Source of the DNA: Notospermus geniculatus
Taxonomy: Eukaryota > Nemertea > Pilidiophora > Heteronemertea > Lineidae
Length of the DNA stretch: 64,000 nucleotides
Direction of reading: 5' to 3'
Assembly (NCBI GenBank): GCA_002633025.1
Contig: NMRB01001086.1
Span: forward strand, 138,964-202,963
Position numbers and translations under genes: made by a program. A model generated the notes under the pieces. It did no database searches. It was not told the origin of the DNA and saw only the letters and a program-made list of their open reading frames with translations. Numbering within the stretch: the stretch's first letter is position 1; the number at the start of each line of letters is the position of its first letter. Positions 25,101 to 40,100 of the stretch are shown here, piece after piece.

Positions 25101-28100
25101 GAAAATTACAGGCAGCATATCTCTCATGAGTCCTTTTATACTTGTGTGTAAACACTGTAGAATGTACACGTATGAATTGCGAATAGACTGTAATAGTGCC
25201 CAGTCATGTGCTGGCGATCGTCGTTGGTAACACAGGGGGTAGATGGCGTAATTAGGTAGCCGGCACAGACTGTTGCCTGATTTCGTATTTCCGCATTGCA
25301 TTGGGTCGCGCGAAGGCTGTGCCGGACTATATCGAGGAGTTAAATAGTATCTTTTGGTGTGGTTCTTACAAAATATTTCTTTGCTTTACAGTGTGGTTTG
25401 GGAGAAAACCGATGGAATGATGCTTGCGGATATCAATGAGAATGGTATCTTGGTCTTCGATGGTTTTTCACGAAAACAAGCTGGAAAATACCAGTGCAAG
25501 GCCAGCAATGGCTACGGGACAGTCGTGTCGAACTTTGTTGAGTTGAAATATGCATGTAAGTAGTCCATGTTCATGTGATGCTGAGTTTTGTGTAGCAGTT
25601 TAAGGCCAGGCCAACTGATATGTCTGGGACAGCTTTCGTATCAAATTATGTTGAAATGTGATGGGGTAGGTATTGTACTTAGTAGGTATCGTGACTTCGT
25701 TTGTTGAGATATACCTTGTTTTCCTGCAGTCATTAGCTAAAATATTGCCCAAGTGTAGTGATATATTTTGCCATGGATAAAGTCTTTAATCACAGTTCTG
25801 ACTTGAAAATCTTTAAAAAATAAAGAGGGGGCATACCTGCCTACCCAGTGTATTTTTACTCTCAAAACTGTTTTTACGCTTAAGTGTAGGAAAATACATT
25901 GATGCGAAGAACTGCAAAATATTGCATTCCATTATTTTACACTGAAAATGTCATTATGGTTATTCCTCAAAAACAGTACAGCCAGCTCAAAGTTAGGGCA
26001 GGCAGGTCTGAGGGAGCCAAACAAAGCAATGACTGCCGAGTCCCTGAATCGTCTTTCGGTTGTATTTCTCGTATTTATCAAATTCTCCATATTTCTCCTT
26101 CAGTCTTGGGGAAGTTCCCACCAAGTACGGAACCCGCTCCAATCCCCGTGGCCGAGGGTGACTCCCTCACTCTGCCATGCCGCACAGAGATCAGCTCTAG
26201 TGGTAAATTCAGCGTGCCAGCACCAGCATGGAGCTGGGTGACACAGAACACTGTGGACACACAGAAAGCCCCGAACCAGAATCGAGTCAACATGAACTCA
26301 CGTGTGTCAGTGGACAAAGACGGTGAGTCGTTAACGAGTGCGGTGATTTTTCACCTAGAAGAATACTTCACTCAGCCTCTCAAAAAAATGCATTTACTTT
26401 AGGTGATCAAAATTGTTTATGTCAGTTGAATATAAAACAACCTGTGGTACAGTTAGAAGAATCAATCGTCTTGTTGTTTTAATAAATGTGATTGAATATA
26501 AGAACCTCTTGTGGTCAAGTGAAATGGCTACAAGAATCAATCATCTCACTGTTTTAAATGAGTATAATTGAATTTAAGAACCTCTTGTGATCAAGTGAAA
26601 TGGCTACAAAAATCAGACCTCTTATTGTTAAGTTTGATTGAATATAAGAACCTCTTGTGATCAAGTGAAATGGCTACGAAAATCAGTTGTCTTATTGTTT
26701 AATTAATGAGTTTGATTGAATATAAGAACCTCGTGTGATCAAGTGAAATGGCTACAAGAATCAATCCTATAAGAACATTTCGACAGTATGAAGAAATGTT
26801 GCAGCAAAACCTCTTTGTTATAGCTGATGACAGGTCCTTTTCTGCAGCGCCTGTTTATCATTGCCAGATCTCTTGCTCTGGAGCAATGGATGTCAGCTGC
26901 TCTGAAAAAACCTGAATGCCTTTCGCACTCAAGTCAGTGTTAGCGTCAACTTTGAATCTATCTTTTACAAACGATTGTTAAACTTCGCCAGTGGATGAAC
27001 TTGACAGTATTATCTTCACTTAGTAATAATTCTTGTACTGTATCTGAATAAATGTTAGATCAGTCTTTCTTCTAACTTGTCTATGAAAAATATCGGTAAA
27101 AAATGAACATGTTATTTCTGACATCAGTGATGCCTGAGATGGGCAAATGGGGAAAATCTCTCAGCCAACGTAGCTGTATCTTGAAAACTGTTAGATCCAA
27201 CTTCAGTCTATTCTGTCCTCCTCTACCATGCTGGACAAGCGCTTATCATTCAAAATAGGGGCCAGTGTTCATAAAGGAAGTTTTCAATGAGGTTTACTGG
27301 TAAAAAGAAAGGTGTTCAGGGGGGCCAGCTCGCATACCAGGCACGGATCCAGAGAGGGGCGCGCGCCTCCCCTTTTGGCCAACAAATCTGTAAAATCCGC
27401 CGTGAAATTCTGGAATTGGGTGCAAATTTCAATGCTCCTGTCAAAGGGCGCCCCCTCTTTTCCCAAATCCTGGATCTGCCCCTGCATATGTCCAGCCCCT
27501 CAGAATTCCCTACAGAAAAATTTTGACGAGTGGATTTACCCAATGGCTCTTATTTTGAATAATAGAAAGAAATTGTTCTGTGTCTGCAATGATGAAAAAC
27601 TTGGAATGTCTGGCTGTGAACTCAAATTGATATAAGTGATAATGAGCTTTCAGTTGAATTTTAAACAAGTCATAATTCAGTTAGTTGTCCTTGTACTACT
27701 TCTGTTCATGTACCTAGAGCTTGTACGGCCTTGTTGGGTACAAAACAAGGTTTGCTCGTAATGTGCACCGAGGAGATGACCTTAGTCAATTGGTTTAATA
27801 GAAATAATATGTTGGCACATTATTACCCACATATTTTGAATATGAGTGAAAAATTATGGACTAGTTGTTGATGTTCAAAATACAGGTAGGAAGGGACGGA
27901 AAGGGGTCATGAAATATTGTATTGGTCTAATATGAAAACATTTCTTGTAAAGTTTAGTTTAATGTAGAATGACGTACATGTATGGATCTAAATTCTGCAT
28001 GTTGAAACGCTTCCCATAATTCTCCCAGCTATTGGCGAGAATTGGCGTGGCTGCAATGAGTGCGCTCTCTCTATTTGTTTCATAATTTGGCCGCCAGATG

Positions 28101-31100
28101 GCATAGTGAGTGCAATAGTCTAGTGTGCATGCCAGACTTGTATGTGCAGTCGCTAATTGTGGAAAAAATTGTGTAAAACTAAACCTTCGTGAACAGATGC
28201 AAGCTGTGTCCTAACATTTGTTTCTACTGTGAAAAAAATTAAAATTGACCTCTTCGTGAAATCCATTTAAAGGCTGTTCTGTCTTCTTACTTTGGAATGC
28301 TTCTTCATAAAGGCATTGATATGATACATTATACAAATCCCAAGACTTTCCACAGAATTATAGTCTGTGCATTTGGAATTCAAATATTTTGTTGAGCATT
28401 CTATGAACTGAAGCTGAAAATAAGTTTAAGAATACTAGTAGTGCTAACTAGTGGTCTGTCATACTTTTTGTTCTGGAATATCACTTATGTACTGGAAATT
28501 CTTCGTACTACACTTGCTATTAGACTGTCCTATCTTCATGTTAATACTTTAGGAAATTACATGTGCCCAGGGCAATTCAGGTAGTTAACAACCAATGACC
28601 TGCAGGCGTGAGAAGTCAACAGGTACACACTTGGTGTATGAATTTCTTTGAGAGTCGTTGCACACGTTCATGAATTTCAAACAGTTATAAACTTTTCTTT
28701 GGAGATGCCGATGAAAAATTGAGATAAACCAGTCATATGCCCAAACTTTCCCGTTTTATTGTGTTCGAACTTTCCTGTTGATTTTAAGTACAATTTCTTC
28801 AGCTTTTACTTCCTTCAATTTTCCTTAGTCCCTTATCAACTAAGTTCTGTTGATGCAACTGACTATTACCAATTCATAAAGCTTCTATTTCATAACCAGA
28901 ATTCATTACAGTGTTTGCATCAATCCAAGGTCACTAAACAATGAAGTCTTGTGTTGTGTAGACCAAAGTTCTGACATCATACTAGCTAGCCTATAGAGGT
29001 GAACTATCCTCTTGTTTCTACAAAAATATTTCTTACCATTAAATTGTTCTTTTGTTAAATTCATCATTTGTCATTTGAATGCCTTGATATATCAACTTCT
29101 TGATTTACTCAATTGAATTTTCTTTCTTTATACATCATTTTCATTTCATGTCTGCTTCCCCCTCCTTATCCCGTAACCCCCTCCCTGATATCTTGGCTTG
29201 TATGTGTTCTCCCCATACCGTTGTTGTTGAGGGACTGTCTGGGGCAGTCGCAAGTTCGTAACTGCAACCAATGTCTAGCTCTGCGTGGATTCCTATTGGT
29301 GTCGGAGTCAGCTGCAGATGGAAATTTCGTGGCAGTTTGATATCTAACTATAAAACTACGGTAATATCTACAGTAATATCCAACATAGAGCACAAAAAAC
29401 GATATGCAAAATGATAGTGAACGTGAAGTCGTCTCCGTATTTTTTGCAGATTTTCAACCCCAACTGGGGTCTTCCTCAGGCACTTTCTAGTAGAGATATC
29501 TACTAGAATGTGCCTGAGGAAGACCCCAATTGGGGTCGAAAATTTGCAAAATTTTGAGATGACTTTACGTTCACTAAAACTAATGTCTAGTGTGAATATT
29601 CTTAGGTCTGTGTTTAAAGGACTGGTATCCTGCTATAAGATTTGAGTTTGAAACCTGATGAGGGATCCAGCAGGCTTGAACATGTTGAAAGGAGTTGTTG
29701 TTGACAGGAACTAATGGTTGCCCAACTTGAAAGTGTCAGTGTTTGGGAATTCTACCAATGTCTGAAGTATGCAAACTATCAGAAACAAATGTGGTGTACT
29801 GACCCATTTTAACGAAATTGGGAGCTACTTCATTGATCAGCATATCAAAACACACACTAGCTTCACCCGGAGCTGCCTCTGGCGGCACAAGTTGGGATTG
29901 TTGGTTTATAAAGAGTCCGGAATTCTCTGACATGTACATTTACAAACAACTTGCCATTGGAAGCAAACTACATGTACTTTTCATCCATTACTTTCTCGGT
30001 GTCAGTTGAGTACCTTCAGACTCTGATCACTAGATTCTCATCTGCAGCTGGCTTAGGTGTCCGAGAGGTTGTTCTTCTGAGCTGAGCGTGGGGCATATTC
30101 CCTGCAAGTCGGTGCAGAGGTGGCCTTGTGGTATCTTGGCAATCCAAAATAAAATCCTTGCTAAAGTTCCTCTGTAAAATTGTTCCACCTGTGATGTGAA
30201 TAAGTTGTGATTTTGTCAATCTATCCTTGTCGGCAAGCAACCAACCCCAGCATTTATAATGATTCCATTCACGCATCCCCTACCCCCACCCCAATGGGTG
30301 TTGGGGTTCACATTGTGTGGGCAAGCTTCCTGGTTCTGAATGAGCGATTCATGCCTCAAAAATTTTGCATGGAAAAAGGAGCCAATCAAACAGAACATGT
30401 CGAAGTGTGATCTGAATCCAGAAATTCGCTGCACAAATGGAGAAATTTTTCTGAAGAATGCAATTATGATGATGGTATTACTTCAACCGAATTTGCCGTC
30501 CAGGATAGATGAGAAAACATAACCTGCTGTATCTTATTGAAGTCATTGCCGGATGATCAGGGTGGTTGAGCATGTCGGTCCAATCTTTGGATGATCCTTG
30601 AAACAGTCCTGCATGATTACATGATGCATTGAAAGAAAAAATTATTCTTGTCTTATTGATGTATCTGATTTTGCATCCAATAAAATCTTTTTATGGTTGA
30701 ATGGCCAGTTTCACCAAGAAGACCTTGACCCTGGGGTGGAATTTGGTGGGCGTAGGTCATTTGGCCCTGACTGGTTTGCCTGAGGGAGAGTATTGAAGAA
30801 GATTCTTGGAGCACATGGCAATGTTAGCAACAGGGAGGCTTATTTTTTCCAACAAATCCGATGTGTTATTATTCTTTCTGTGTACATTTCACCAGTGCCT
30901 TTAGTTCTGCAAGGACGACTCAACTGAATTGAAAGGAATTTGTGAAATCCCTGTTTATGAAGGGTGTAGCAAAACATCCTCCCACAGCAGGGGTTCTTTC
31001 CTCGCTCCTTTTCATCCACTCACACTTTGTGTGTGAGTGTATGAAGAGGAGTGAGACCAAAGCCCTGCTATGGGAGGATGTAGCAAAAAAACTCTGAAAG

Positions 31101-34100
31101 GGAATTAAGAATTGGTGGTGAAAAAATCAGATACATCATTAAAACGAATGAAAATAGGACTACCGGTTCCACTTTTTCATGTGTATTCTCGTCAGTGTCC
31201 AAATCGTTGCTGTGGCTAGCCATGCAGGCTGGGCCTTTCCTCTGTTTTGCTTGCTGTTTCTGGTCAGTGTCCCTTCCAATCCTATAGTCACTGAGGGAAC
31301 CTAATTTTGGTCTCGGACCAGATTTGATAGATGTGGGATAGTTTGCCCTGGGAAGTATAATATTCGGATGAGAGTCTTTAGCCTTGACCAATCTGAATTC
31401 CATCTTCTTGAAGTAGAACACTAGTGTAGCCCCGCCCCATCCTTCCATCTTTTCAGACATCTAAAACCAATATCTTTCCTTTCAATTATTATGGTCCCTT
31501 CACGAAGAATGTTACTGTTCATTTTGTTGGAAGAATTTTTTTACCTGTTGATTTTTATGTTTTGTTCAGTTTGGTGTTGGAAAGTTGTTTGTTTTTGCCG
31601 TTCATGCTGAGCAAAGTCTTAAAAAGTTTGAAAAACGCCTTTAAAACTTGCAGGTTTATTTTAGAGTAAGTGGATGTCATTTTAAACTCTCCAACTTTGT
31701 AAAGTTTTAAACTAGAGATGTTCTCCTTCATCCACGATAAGATGGAATAGATCCACATGGTAGAACCCTAATTTGCCCTGATCTAAAGTCCATAAGAACT
31801 CCTCCAGGTAGCCATTTGACCAAACCTCACAAAGAAAAAAATTTTCAGTTGTCAAGTTGGTTCCAGTGGTAATTAAATGTCACTTGGTTGGGATGCCACA
31901 GGGTGACTTTTTAAGGCCATATTTCCCCATTAGGTTTTGATGTCCATCAGGTTGGGCTTGTTTTGGATAACAAATGGTATTGTTGACTAGGTCCCACCTA
32001 CCTGTATTGATTGATACACATTGGGTACCACAGGGTGGCTTCATGAGACCATACTTTTCCTGACTTGTCAGGTCTTAAGGTCTCATTGGGAAAAGCTGTG
32101 GGTGACAAGTCCCGATAACGGATTCCCCTTTGTCCTGGAGGTACCATCTGGGGGTAGAAATAGGTCACTTTGCATGGTTACCGTAAGGTGACGCTCTATG
32201 TCTCCACTATCCTCTGTTTGTTCCTGTGCTAATTGTTTCTGGTCTTGACCAGGTAACTTAAAGTTTGCGTACGTCATGGAGTCAGACCACCTGGACGGGT
32301 GGTACTATTTGTGTGCGGCGTTTAACCCCACTTTGTTGTATACAAAGTTCGGTAGCCCAAGCCGAATTAATGTTCAAAAAAGTGAGTAAATGAATGTTGA
32401 AGAGGCTTTAGGTTTTGTGACAGTAGTGCTTGGTCGCTTTGTTTGCCTAAAAGAGGGAGCTTCGATATTGCTTAACTGAAGACTGAATAAAGATTTTCAA
32501 CCCGTCACATGAGTTGAAAAATTCTGTAAAAAACTACAAGTTTGTTTGAAATTTATTTCTGGAAACACATTATTAGCAATGAGTTCTCTCGTAGAAACAA
32601 GCGTAGAAGAAAATATTGAAGTTGTACATGTACACAACCCTGCGAGTCTTCAGGCTGTAATGTAGTAGCACCCTCTATTGTCTTTTGCAGCTGCTGCTTC
32701 TAAAGCATGTCGCTTTGCTTATTAGCTTATCGCTTTGGTTCTTACCGTTGTATGCCTTGATACAGTAGATCAGGTAGCAAATTTGCAATTTGGTCTCCTA
32801 TTCTGGAGATCTGGCATTCTCTGTTTCTTTACAAATCTAAAAATTGTGGAATTTCAAATCTTAAAATGAAGCCTTGCCAAAGGATTGCAGATTTGTTGCC
32901 AGTTCTCAGTATTTTAATTGAACTCTCTAAGGACTTATTGAGATACTTCATATACTAATTCCTACCTCATTAAACCTGATGAAATGACAACTCGTTGGAA
33001 AGCTCTTCAGCAGCATGTTCATATCACATGATTTCTTGGTAGATCTGCTGAGTTCGTATATGTACGGTAATATGACGTGTCTCAGGTTCTTAAAGGTTCA
33101 GTCCACCATGCTTTTGTCATCACCTGTGCCATGATGTTATGCCCGTGCCGTCTCATAGATTTTGCTCTTAACGCCTGTCTGTGCATTCCAATTTGTATAG
33201 GAAACTTGCATTTTTCTTATGTGGTCCCCGGGGATGACAACGACAATAGCCGGTTTTACATGTGTTACGCCTGGAACACAGTTTTGAATTTCATGAAAGT
33301 TGGTTCGCCATCAAGGATTAAAGTACAACCACGTAAGTCACATCAACCTGCGAGGTATTGCATCGAATCCCCCCAACTCTTGATACCCGTCTCTTCCCAT
33401 GGCTGCATTCAGACTTCTTCATTTTTTATAACGGCATCCGGCCCGATGTATTTCCCAAATTGCGAATGGCAAGTTTTCAATGAAATGTGCAGGGCATATA
33501 GAAGGTGTAATCATTGCTGATTGAGTTGATGCCCTCACCGCTCCTACACTTGCATTATGATACATGTATGAGGAAGGACAAAACTGCAATCTCCCTGCTC
33601 AGATTGTTCCATTATTGTAGAACTGAGTTGCCTCTCTATCACTCGAGAGGTCCACATTGCGGGGCTGACCACAGAACTACAACGAGGAACACGAATTACT
33701 TTTATCCCGACAGGGTGGCATCCTGAGCAGTAAAGACCCATAAGGTGCAAGATGTGACACAACAATGCAATGATGTCATATGCTGTGCAACAGGCAAAGA
33801 CTGGGTCTTATGCTTGTAGTGCCATATGGAGAATTACTTCTGCGGGTTCCTTGTGACAAGTGTCGATGCCACACCTTCCTGTCTTTCAATAAAAGGACAA
33901 AATAAGGTGAATTCTATTTCGAAAGTTGTTGGTGTGTTTTTCAAGTCCATTGTCACTGATGGGTTGATAAATATCCTACAATCAAAAATCTACAATCCAT
34001 ATTCGATTTATGGGATAGGATATTAATAGGCCTAGTATAATAATCAGATACTTGTTTGAATATCACATGTATGAACTGTATATATTCATGCAGGGGAATT

Positions 34101-37100
34101 ATCTTGGGAAGTAGAACTAGGCCGGTAATTTATAAGTTCACCAATTGAGAATTCAAGGTTACCAGGACAGTACACGTAATTGAGGTTGTTGAAATCAGAT
34201 TGAATATGGTAAAATATGGATAATATAAGTTGTGCTGCTTGGTGAAGGCCTAGCCCTGTTGATGTTCTAGGTATGTTATACGAGAAATAGGCTTTGGCGG
34301 CCCTAACTAACTGTAAATTATGTGATTACGCTGTTGACCCAAAATCATCTTAGTTTGATTGCCGCAATAGTCTACTCCAGGGACCTTATTCACAAAGCTC
34401 CCATAACTTTAAGGGTACACAAATCCTTCGTCCAGCTAATGCAAACAATAGGTTGCCCACAAATGACATTACGCACTACGTGAAGTTACGAGAGCTTCAT
34501 GAATAAGGTCCATAATCAAGTTAAGTACCGGTAAATGCCTGGGTGCGTCAGCAGAAAAAATGTCAAGAAGTCTGAATGCAACCACGTGACTTGATCCTGT
34601 GTAGGATTCTGATATAAAGGTGCAATCGTGCGAACATGTGTGCATGAGAAGAAAAGTGGAAGAAAATGACCAAAATGTCTGTCATGTCTGTGTGTTGGCA
34701 GTATCTCCACACAAGATCAGTTGGAACAAAGTCGATTGAAGTAATGGCTGTATCTTGTTCTCCCGAGTCCTTTGTACTGTAGAGGATAGCTGTTGCTTTA
34801 ACCAAACATGCTCCCTCTGATCATTGGTGAAGATACTGTCTCTGAGTCTGACCATTCGAGGACAGTGACTTGATGCACTATGCCTACTGAATTGTACATT
34901 AAACTGACTAAGATCATGTGAAAAAGTTTGGTGTGTGCTGATGTGTGAATCAGGAAGTGATCGTTGGACCTCCTCAAATCTATCTCCTACTAACACCTAC
35001 CTATACCAAAGGGATCTTGTCATTGTGATAAATAAAACTCCCAGACGTGACTTGAAATAGCCTCAACAACCTGAAGAAACATCGAGATAATATATTTTCT
35101 GTGTCATACTGTAAAACGGGAAATTTTTGCGGATGGTTTTTTTCGCGGACCCTCAGTATTTCTGCCCCAGAATAATATTTTGCGCCTTTATAATTTGCGG
35201 ACAGCTCGGCGCCGCAAAAACCGCAAAATTAAAATGCATTGCAACAAATTCACAGAGCCGTAGACGTGATTTCCCGGCATTCAGGCCACCATCATCCTCT
35301 ATGGGAAGCAGTTTCATTCATAAATACAAGCAGTTTCAAGAGCCCCGAAGTTCCATGTGCTCTTGTTTTGACTGGAGACTGACCACGTGGCTTTGTTGTG
35401 TCTGGTTTGGGACCATAAGTATTCGCGGCTAATGACGGCCGGCTCATCTTCAACGCGAGTATCGGATGATCAGAACACTATTCTGAATGTGGAGTTTACC
35501 GAGTTGCAAGTTTCAGCGTGATTTATTGGCAAGTACTAGCATTATGCAAATTGTGTCTTATTTTTGCGGTCGTGCCGACAATGTTGAATTGAAAAAAATT
35601 TTACGCGTATTAAATTTGCGGATGTGATAGGACCGCAAAGACCGCAAAATTAAAACGTCCGCGAAAATTTCCCGTTTTACAGTACTTACAAGATCCCTAG
35701 AGTTCCCCTCGAATTCACCGTAATCTCTCTCCTCCACTGGGTGCCTGAACCATGTGATCTTTTGTAAATGAATATCTTCACGTTCCTTTGACAGCCAGCC
35801 AACGTGGAATAAGAATTTGGTAATTAGGATCTTTGAAAATGAATGCGTGGGGTAATGAATGAGATCATGCCACTGCAAGTATCCTGGTTGGCCCGAACCA
35901 CAACTCTAACTGATATTACAAATGTGGCAGAAATGGTGGTCGAACACCAGGGCTTGTGTGTTCTCAAACGAGACAACTTGTTGTGAAACTCAACTAATAT
36001 TGCGGTGCATGTTTTATCCCAACCAAAAGCAAGTCTGAGATGTACTCCTAAATGAGAAAATACAGTATCTTGTCCTAATGACTGACTCATGGTGATATTT
36101 AAGAATCCCTCCGCTGAGTTCAGAATTTTAGTTGCATAAAGCTTGGTGGTAGAGGTCAAGCAAAAAGAATTTGAATTTGAATTCATATTCTATATTCTTC
36201 TTACGTCTATTGGCATGGTACTGGTTTGAAAATTAGAAGTAGAATTAGAATCTCTTCGGGTTGTTTTTAAGGCTGTTGGTGCATTACTGATTTGAAAATC
36301 GGGTGTAGAACTAGATATTCATTGGGTTGGTTACTTGGCTAGTCAAATTTTTGTATAGCCGGGATTAGGTGATGGGAGAAATTCTGTCAACATGGTGATG
36401 GCTTAATTTTAATTCCAGACTTGGTGATGGGTTGTTTTATATTTTGAGGTAAAGGTAATAAAAATATGTGACCCGGCACAGCAAAATGAGTCAGAATGCA
36501 CACAGAAGAAGACCGTAGATGACACCAGAGAACAGTTACAGAAATCGACAAAGTCAAATTTCACAATGGGCAGACAATCCTGAAATCAACAAACCGTTGG
36601 TGTCACCTTGGACATGTTGGGTCTTCTTCTGTGCGCATTCCGACTCATTTTGCTGTGCCAGGTCACATATGGTAATATTACCAAAATTATTTTTGGAGAT
36701 TACCAAACTGGAGTTGAGATGAGAGAAATGTAGATGTAGGCCTATTTATATGATAACAGTGTCTGTGAATATGAATGCTCATTCCATCCATCTTTAATGC
36801 ACATGTGGTCCTGAAATTGACTTACAAGATGGTCCTGAAATCGTTCCCTGAATAATCTGTAGATGAGTGCTTCTTATTATTCAGGAGACATTTTATATTT
36901 ATTGTAGTGTGTCACGGTGTGATTGTTTGAATCTTTCAAAGCAAATACAGTCTCATCATTTTTGGTCACTCTTAACTAATTCCAAACTTCATATTCAGCT
37001 CTTCTGTGTTATGGCAACATTAGGCCTGGCTCACTTAAACTTGATTTATAAGGTCATAAATCTATCGCTTTTATACCAAGTACGAAGGATCTGGATTCAT

Positions 37101-40100
37101 GTCAGGAAATTTTTCAGGTTTCCATTTTTACTCTTACAGTTTTATCTCTGCGCTTGTTTTTTTTCATAAAATGCATGCATTTTGGAGTTAAATTCTGGCC
37201 TATGTAACATGTTACCGATCGTTTCACCGCATGCACTGTCGTGACATGCCCCTATATGCGGTGTTGCCTTAAGTTCTGTACATTGGGAACTGTGGGTGTC
37301 GTATGCGAAGTAAATACGTACTAGAAATATCCTGAATATTCTGGTGTTATCTTCACGAGGTGACAGAAGCAAACTTCATGTTAGTCCATTATCCACGGCT
37401 TACCTTGTTACCAGCTTGGAAATCACCGTTGCCTGGAATCGTGATTCTGTGATGTTAAAGCCGGCCACTCCTTCAGGTACTTCAGCATTGTTTTACCTGT
37501 GAATAAAGAGTTGATATGAAAACTTGGTCTGCCGGTGACCTGTTTATTGTGAAGATGAAGATACGATTACCGGTATTTTCTATATTTCTAGACCTTGCAC
37601 ACTCGAAATTTCACCCACAGTCCTCAGTGTCATCATTGCTGCCAATAAGCTCTGAACATTGTGCATAGGTTTTGTGAGATAAAGTGGAAAAAAATATTCT
37701 GTGCCGTTGTGAGATAAAGTGGGACCAAATATGCTGTGATGTTGTCATAGTTTGCGCCATTGTACCCCCAAAATATTCCAACAAACAATGAACATAATTG
37801 TAAGAAAAATCATCCAAGGTGACTTCCTTGAAACTGTCAGACTTGGACGTTTCTAGGTCTTTTTCTGTTTTGTGTAGGACCCCAAGTGTATGGAGCTTTA
37901 ACTGTTATTTTAATGGGAAAAATTGACTAAATTTTCTCTGTTTTGAAAATCTACGTTGAATTTTTGTGTCTTTTAAAAAATCTTCGTACGTGATCTCAAT
38001 GTTTCTGAATGTTTCGTGTTTGTCTTTAGGAAAACAGTCGATTTTCAAGTTGTAGATTTTGATGTTGTTTCATCATGAAATGCACTTTGTTTGCATTAGT
38101 AACATATAGAACTACACCCACATGTACACATACACGCCAAGCTGTGAGTGACACCAACTGCACTGCTGAGTGATACACCACAATCATGCATGAACACACA
38201 GTAACATCAAAGTTTGTTCCACTCAGGGTTGAGATTTGCTCATGGTTTTACCTGGTCATTTGTGGGGGGCAAGGACACCACATAACCACAAATTGCACAG
38301 CTTAACTTGTCTTGTGCAAGTTTCACTCTGAGTGGAAAAGGCATATTTGAGGGCATATCGCAAAATTCATACAAAGGATGCTGACAGAATTATGATTGAG
38401 CTTTGTTGCCTTCCCTTAAATATATAACAATTATTTTTAAGAATGGAATGATAAAACAGTTTTTGCGATGGTTCAAAATGCATCATTTTATGCATTTGTC
38501 ATGTTTTGTTTATTCTACCCCAAACAAACACTTACAAATTCATGCATTGCTTCCATTAAATTGATTACCTTTGGAAATACATGTATGTGCCTTCCCATGC
38601 AGGTTGTTCTTCCCGAAATTTCAGCAACATTGCCTGATACCTCGTTTGAGAAATCAAGTAGGGTATAACAGTGGATGCCCCTCTATAATACAGGTCACAG
38701 AATTCATGGTGGCATTTGTTTACCCAGGGGCAATTCCATGATTACAATGTATATCAGTTAGTTAAGTCTAGATGATCGAGTTTCGCTGGCAGCCATCTTG
38801 CCAAAATTAGGTCATCGTCATGGTGATTTCCCAACTAGGGATGGGAGAACCAATCATCTGTCACTCTGGAAGAAAATGCCATGGTGATGACCTAATTTTG
38901 GCCAAGCGGCTGCTGCTTTGCGTTAGTATTGCGCTTTGCTGTCGCATTTAACTGTCGCTATTAAATCCACCAATAGATATCTAAGGTAGGAACATATGAG
39001 CCCTCGAATCCTGCTGATGCATTGCAGCATTCTGTGCATCATGAGCGTTGCTAGAAAAGTTGTGATGAATCTTGGCCTGATGCTGGCATTCCGCGATTAC
39101 ACTTTATTCTGAAATGTCAATGCATCGGTTTTTAGCTGCAGTATGCAATAAATTTGCCATTTGATTCTTGAAGTTGTTCATTTTCTTGTGCATCAGCGGA
39201 AAATAGGTGCATTGGCATTTCTACATGACTCAGTAGGGTAATGAAACATAGAGGTCCAGCCTTCCCTTAGCATGAAAATCCTGCTTGACCTACCAACCAA
39301 TAGATAGAAAATTAACAAAATTCCCCTGATTTTCAGGAAAAAATGTGGGGACATTTGTTAGAAATTAACGTGAATTTCCTCTCAGGTTTCCGAGATCCAC
39401 ATTTGTTGTGGAAAGTCTGGTATGCGTGTGAAAATTAAATAATTTAGAGAAAATAGAACCTTGATTGATAGACCATTAGTTGTATAGGTAGAATTGAGTG
39501 GTAACTTTGCAGGAGAAAATTTTTTTCAAGGAAATATCACATCAGAGTATAGTTGAGGAGTCACACCATAGATATGTGCACCACGAGAGGTAGGTGGAGA
39601 CAGTCGCCCAGCTCCAAACTGGAGTCACATCAAATGAACAAGGGACGTGGGCTGTGACAATTTCAGAGGGCTGCAATTTTGTTTCCTATCTGGTTGGTAG
39701 GTCAGCAAATTTTCTTGAAATTAAAGGCCCTAAAATGGTAAAAATGACACTACTTCTGGGCCCCTTGTCATAAGTAATGGCAGAATTCCCAAGAGACACT
39801 GTTCCTGATGATGTCGTGTTCCTTGATAAACAAAGCATAAATATTATTGTCAAAAGCAGGGTCCCTTGATGAAATCATTTTATAGCAAGAAGTAAAGCAG
39901 TCATTGCAGTCGTACAGTACACACAGTTTTAGGGGGTGCTAGTTCACATTGTTTCAGTTTCTTCCTATTGACATGAAAAGTCGGTGGTTAGTTACCAGCC
40001 TTTGTCCCCCCTATGTTTGCCAGATGCTCAGAATTATCTCGAATCACGGGTAGGAGCAAATTAACAAAAAAATTCCTTTCATTTATTCATAGTTCTAATA

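Larger units (their letters stand above)
26766..32252 (+). other. Intron between Ig2 first-half exon and exon 6a
   Basis: No other exon recognised. Contains the foldbacks at 27338, 29416 and 30974. An open frame of 130 codons on the minus strand (31068-31460) shows no known domain. Confidence 0.5.

Noticed and set aside
31068-31460. 130-codon open frame on the minus strand
   Set aside because: No known motif; it begins beside a foldback element and lacks support for a gene.
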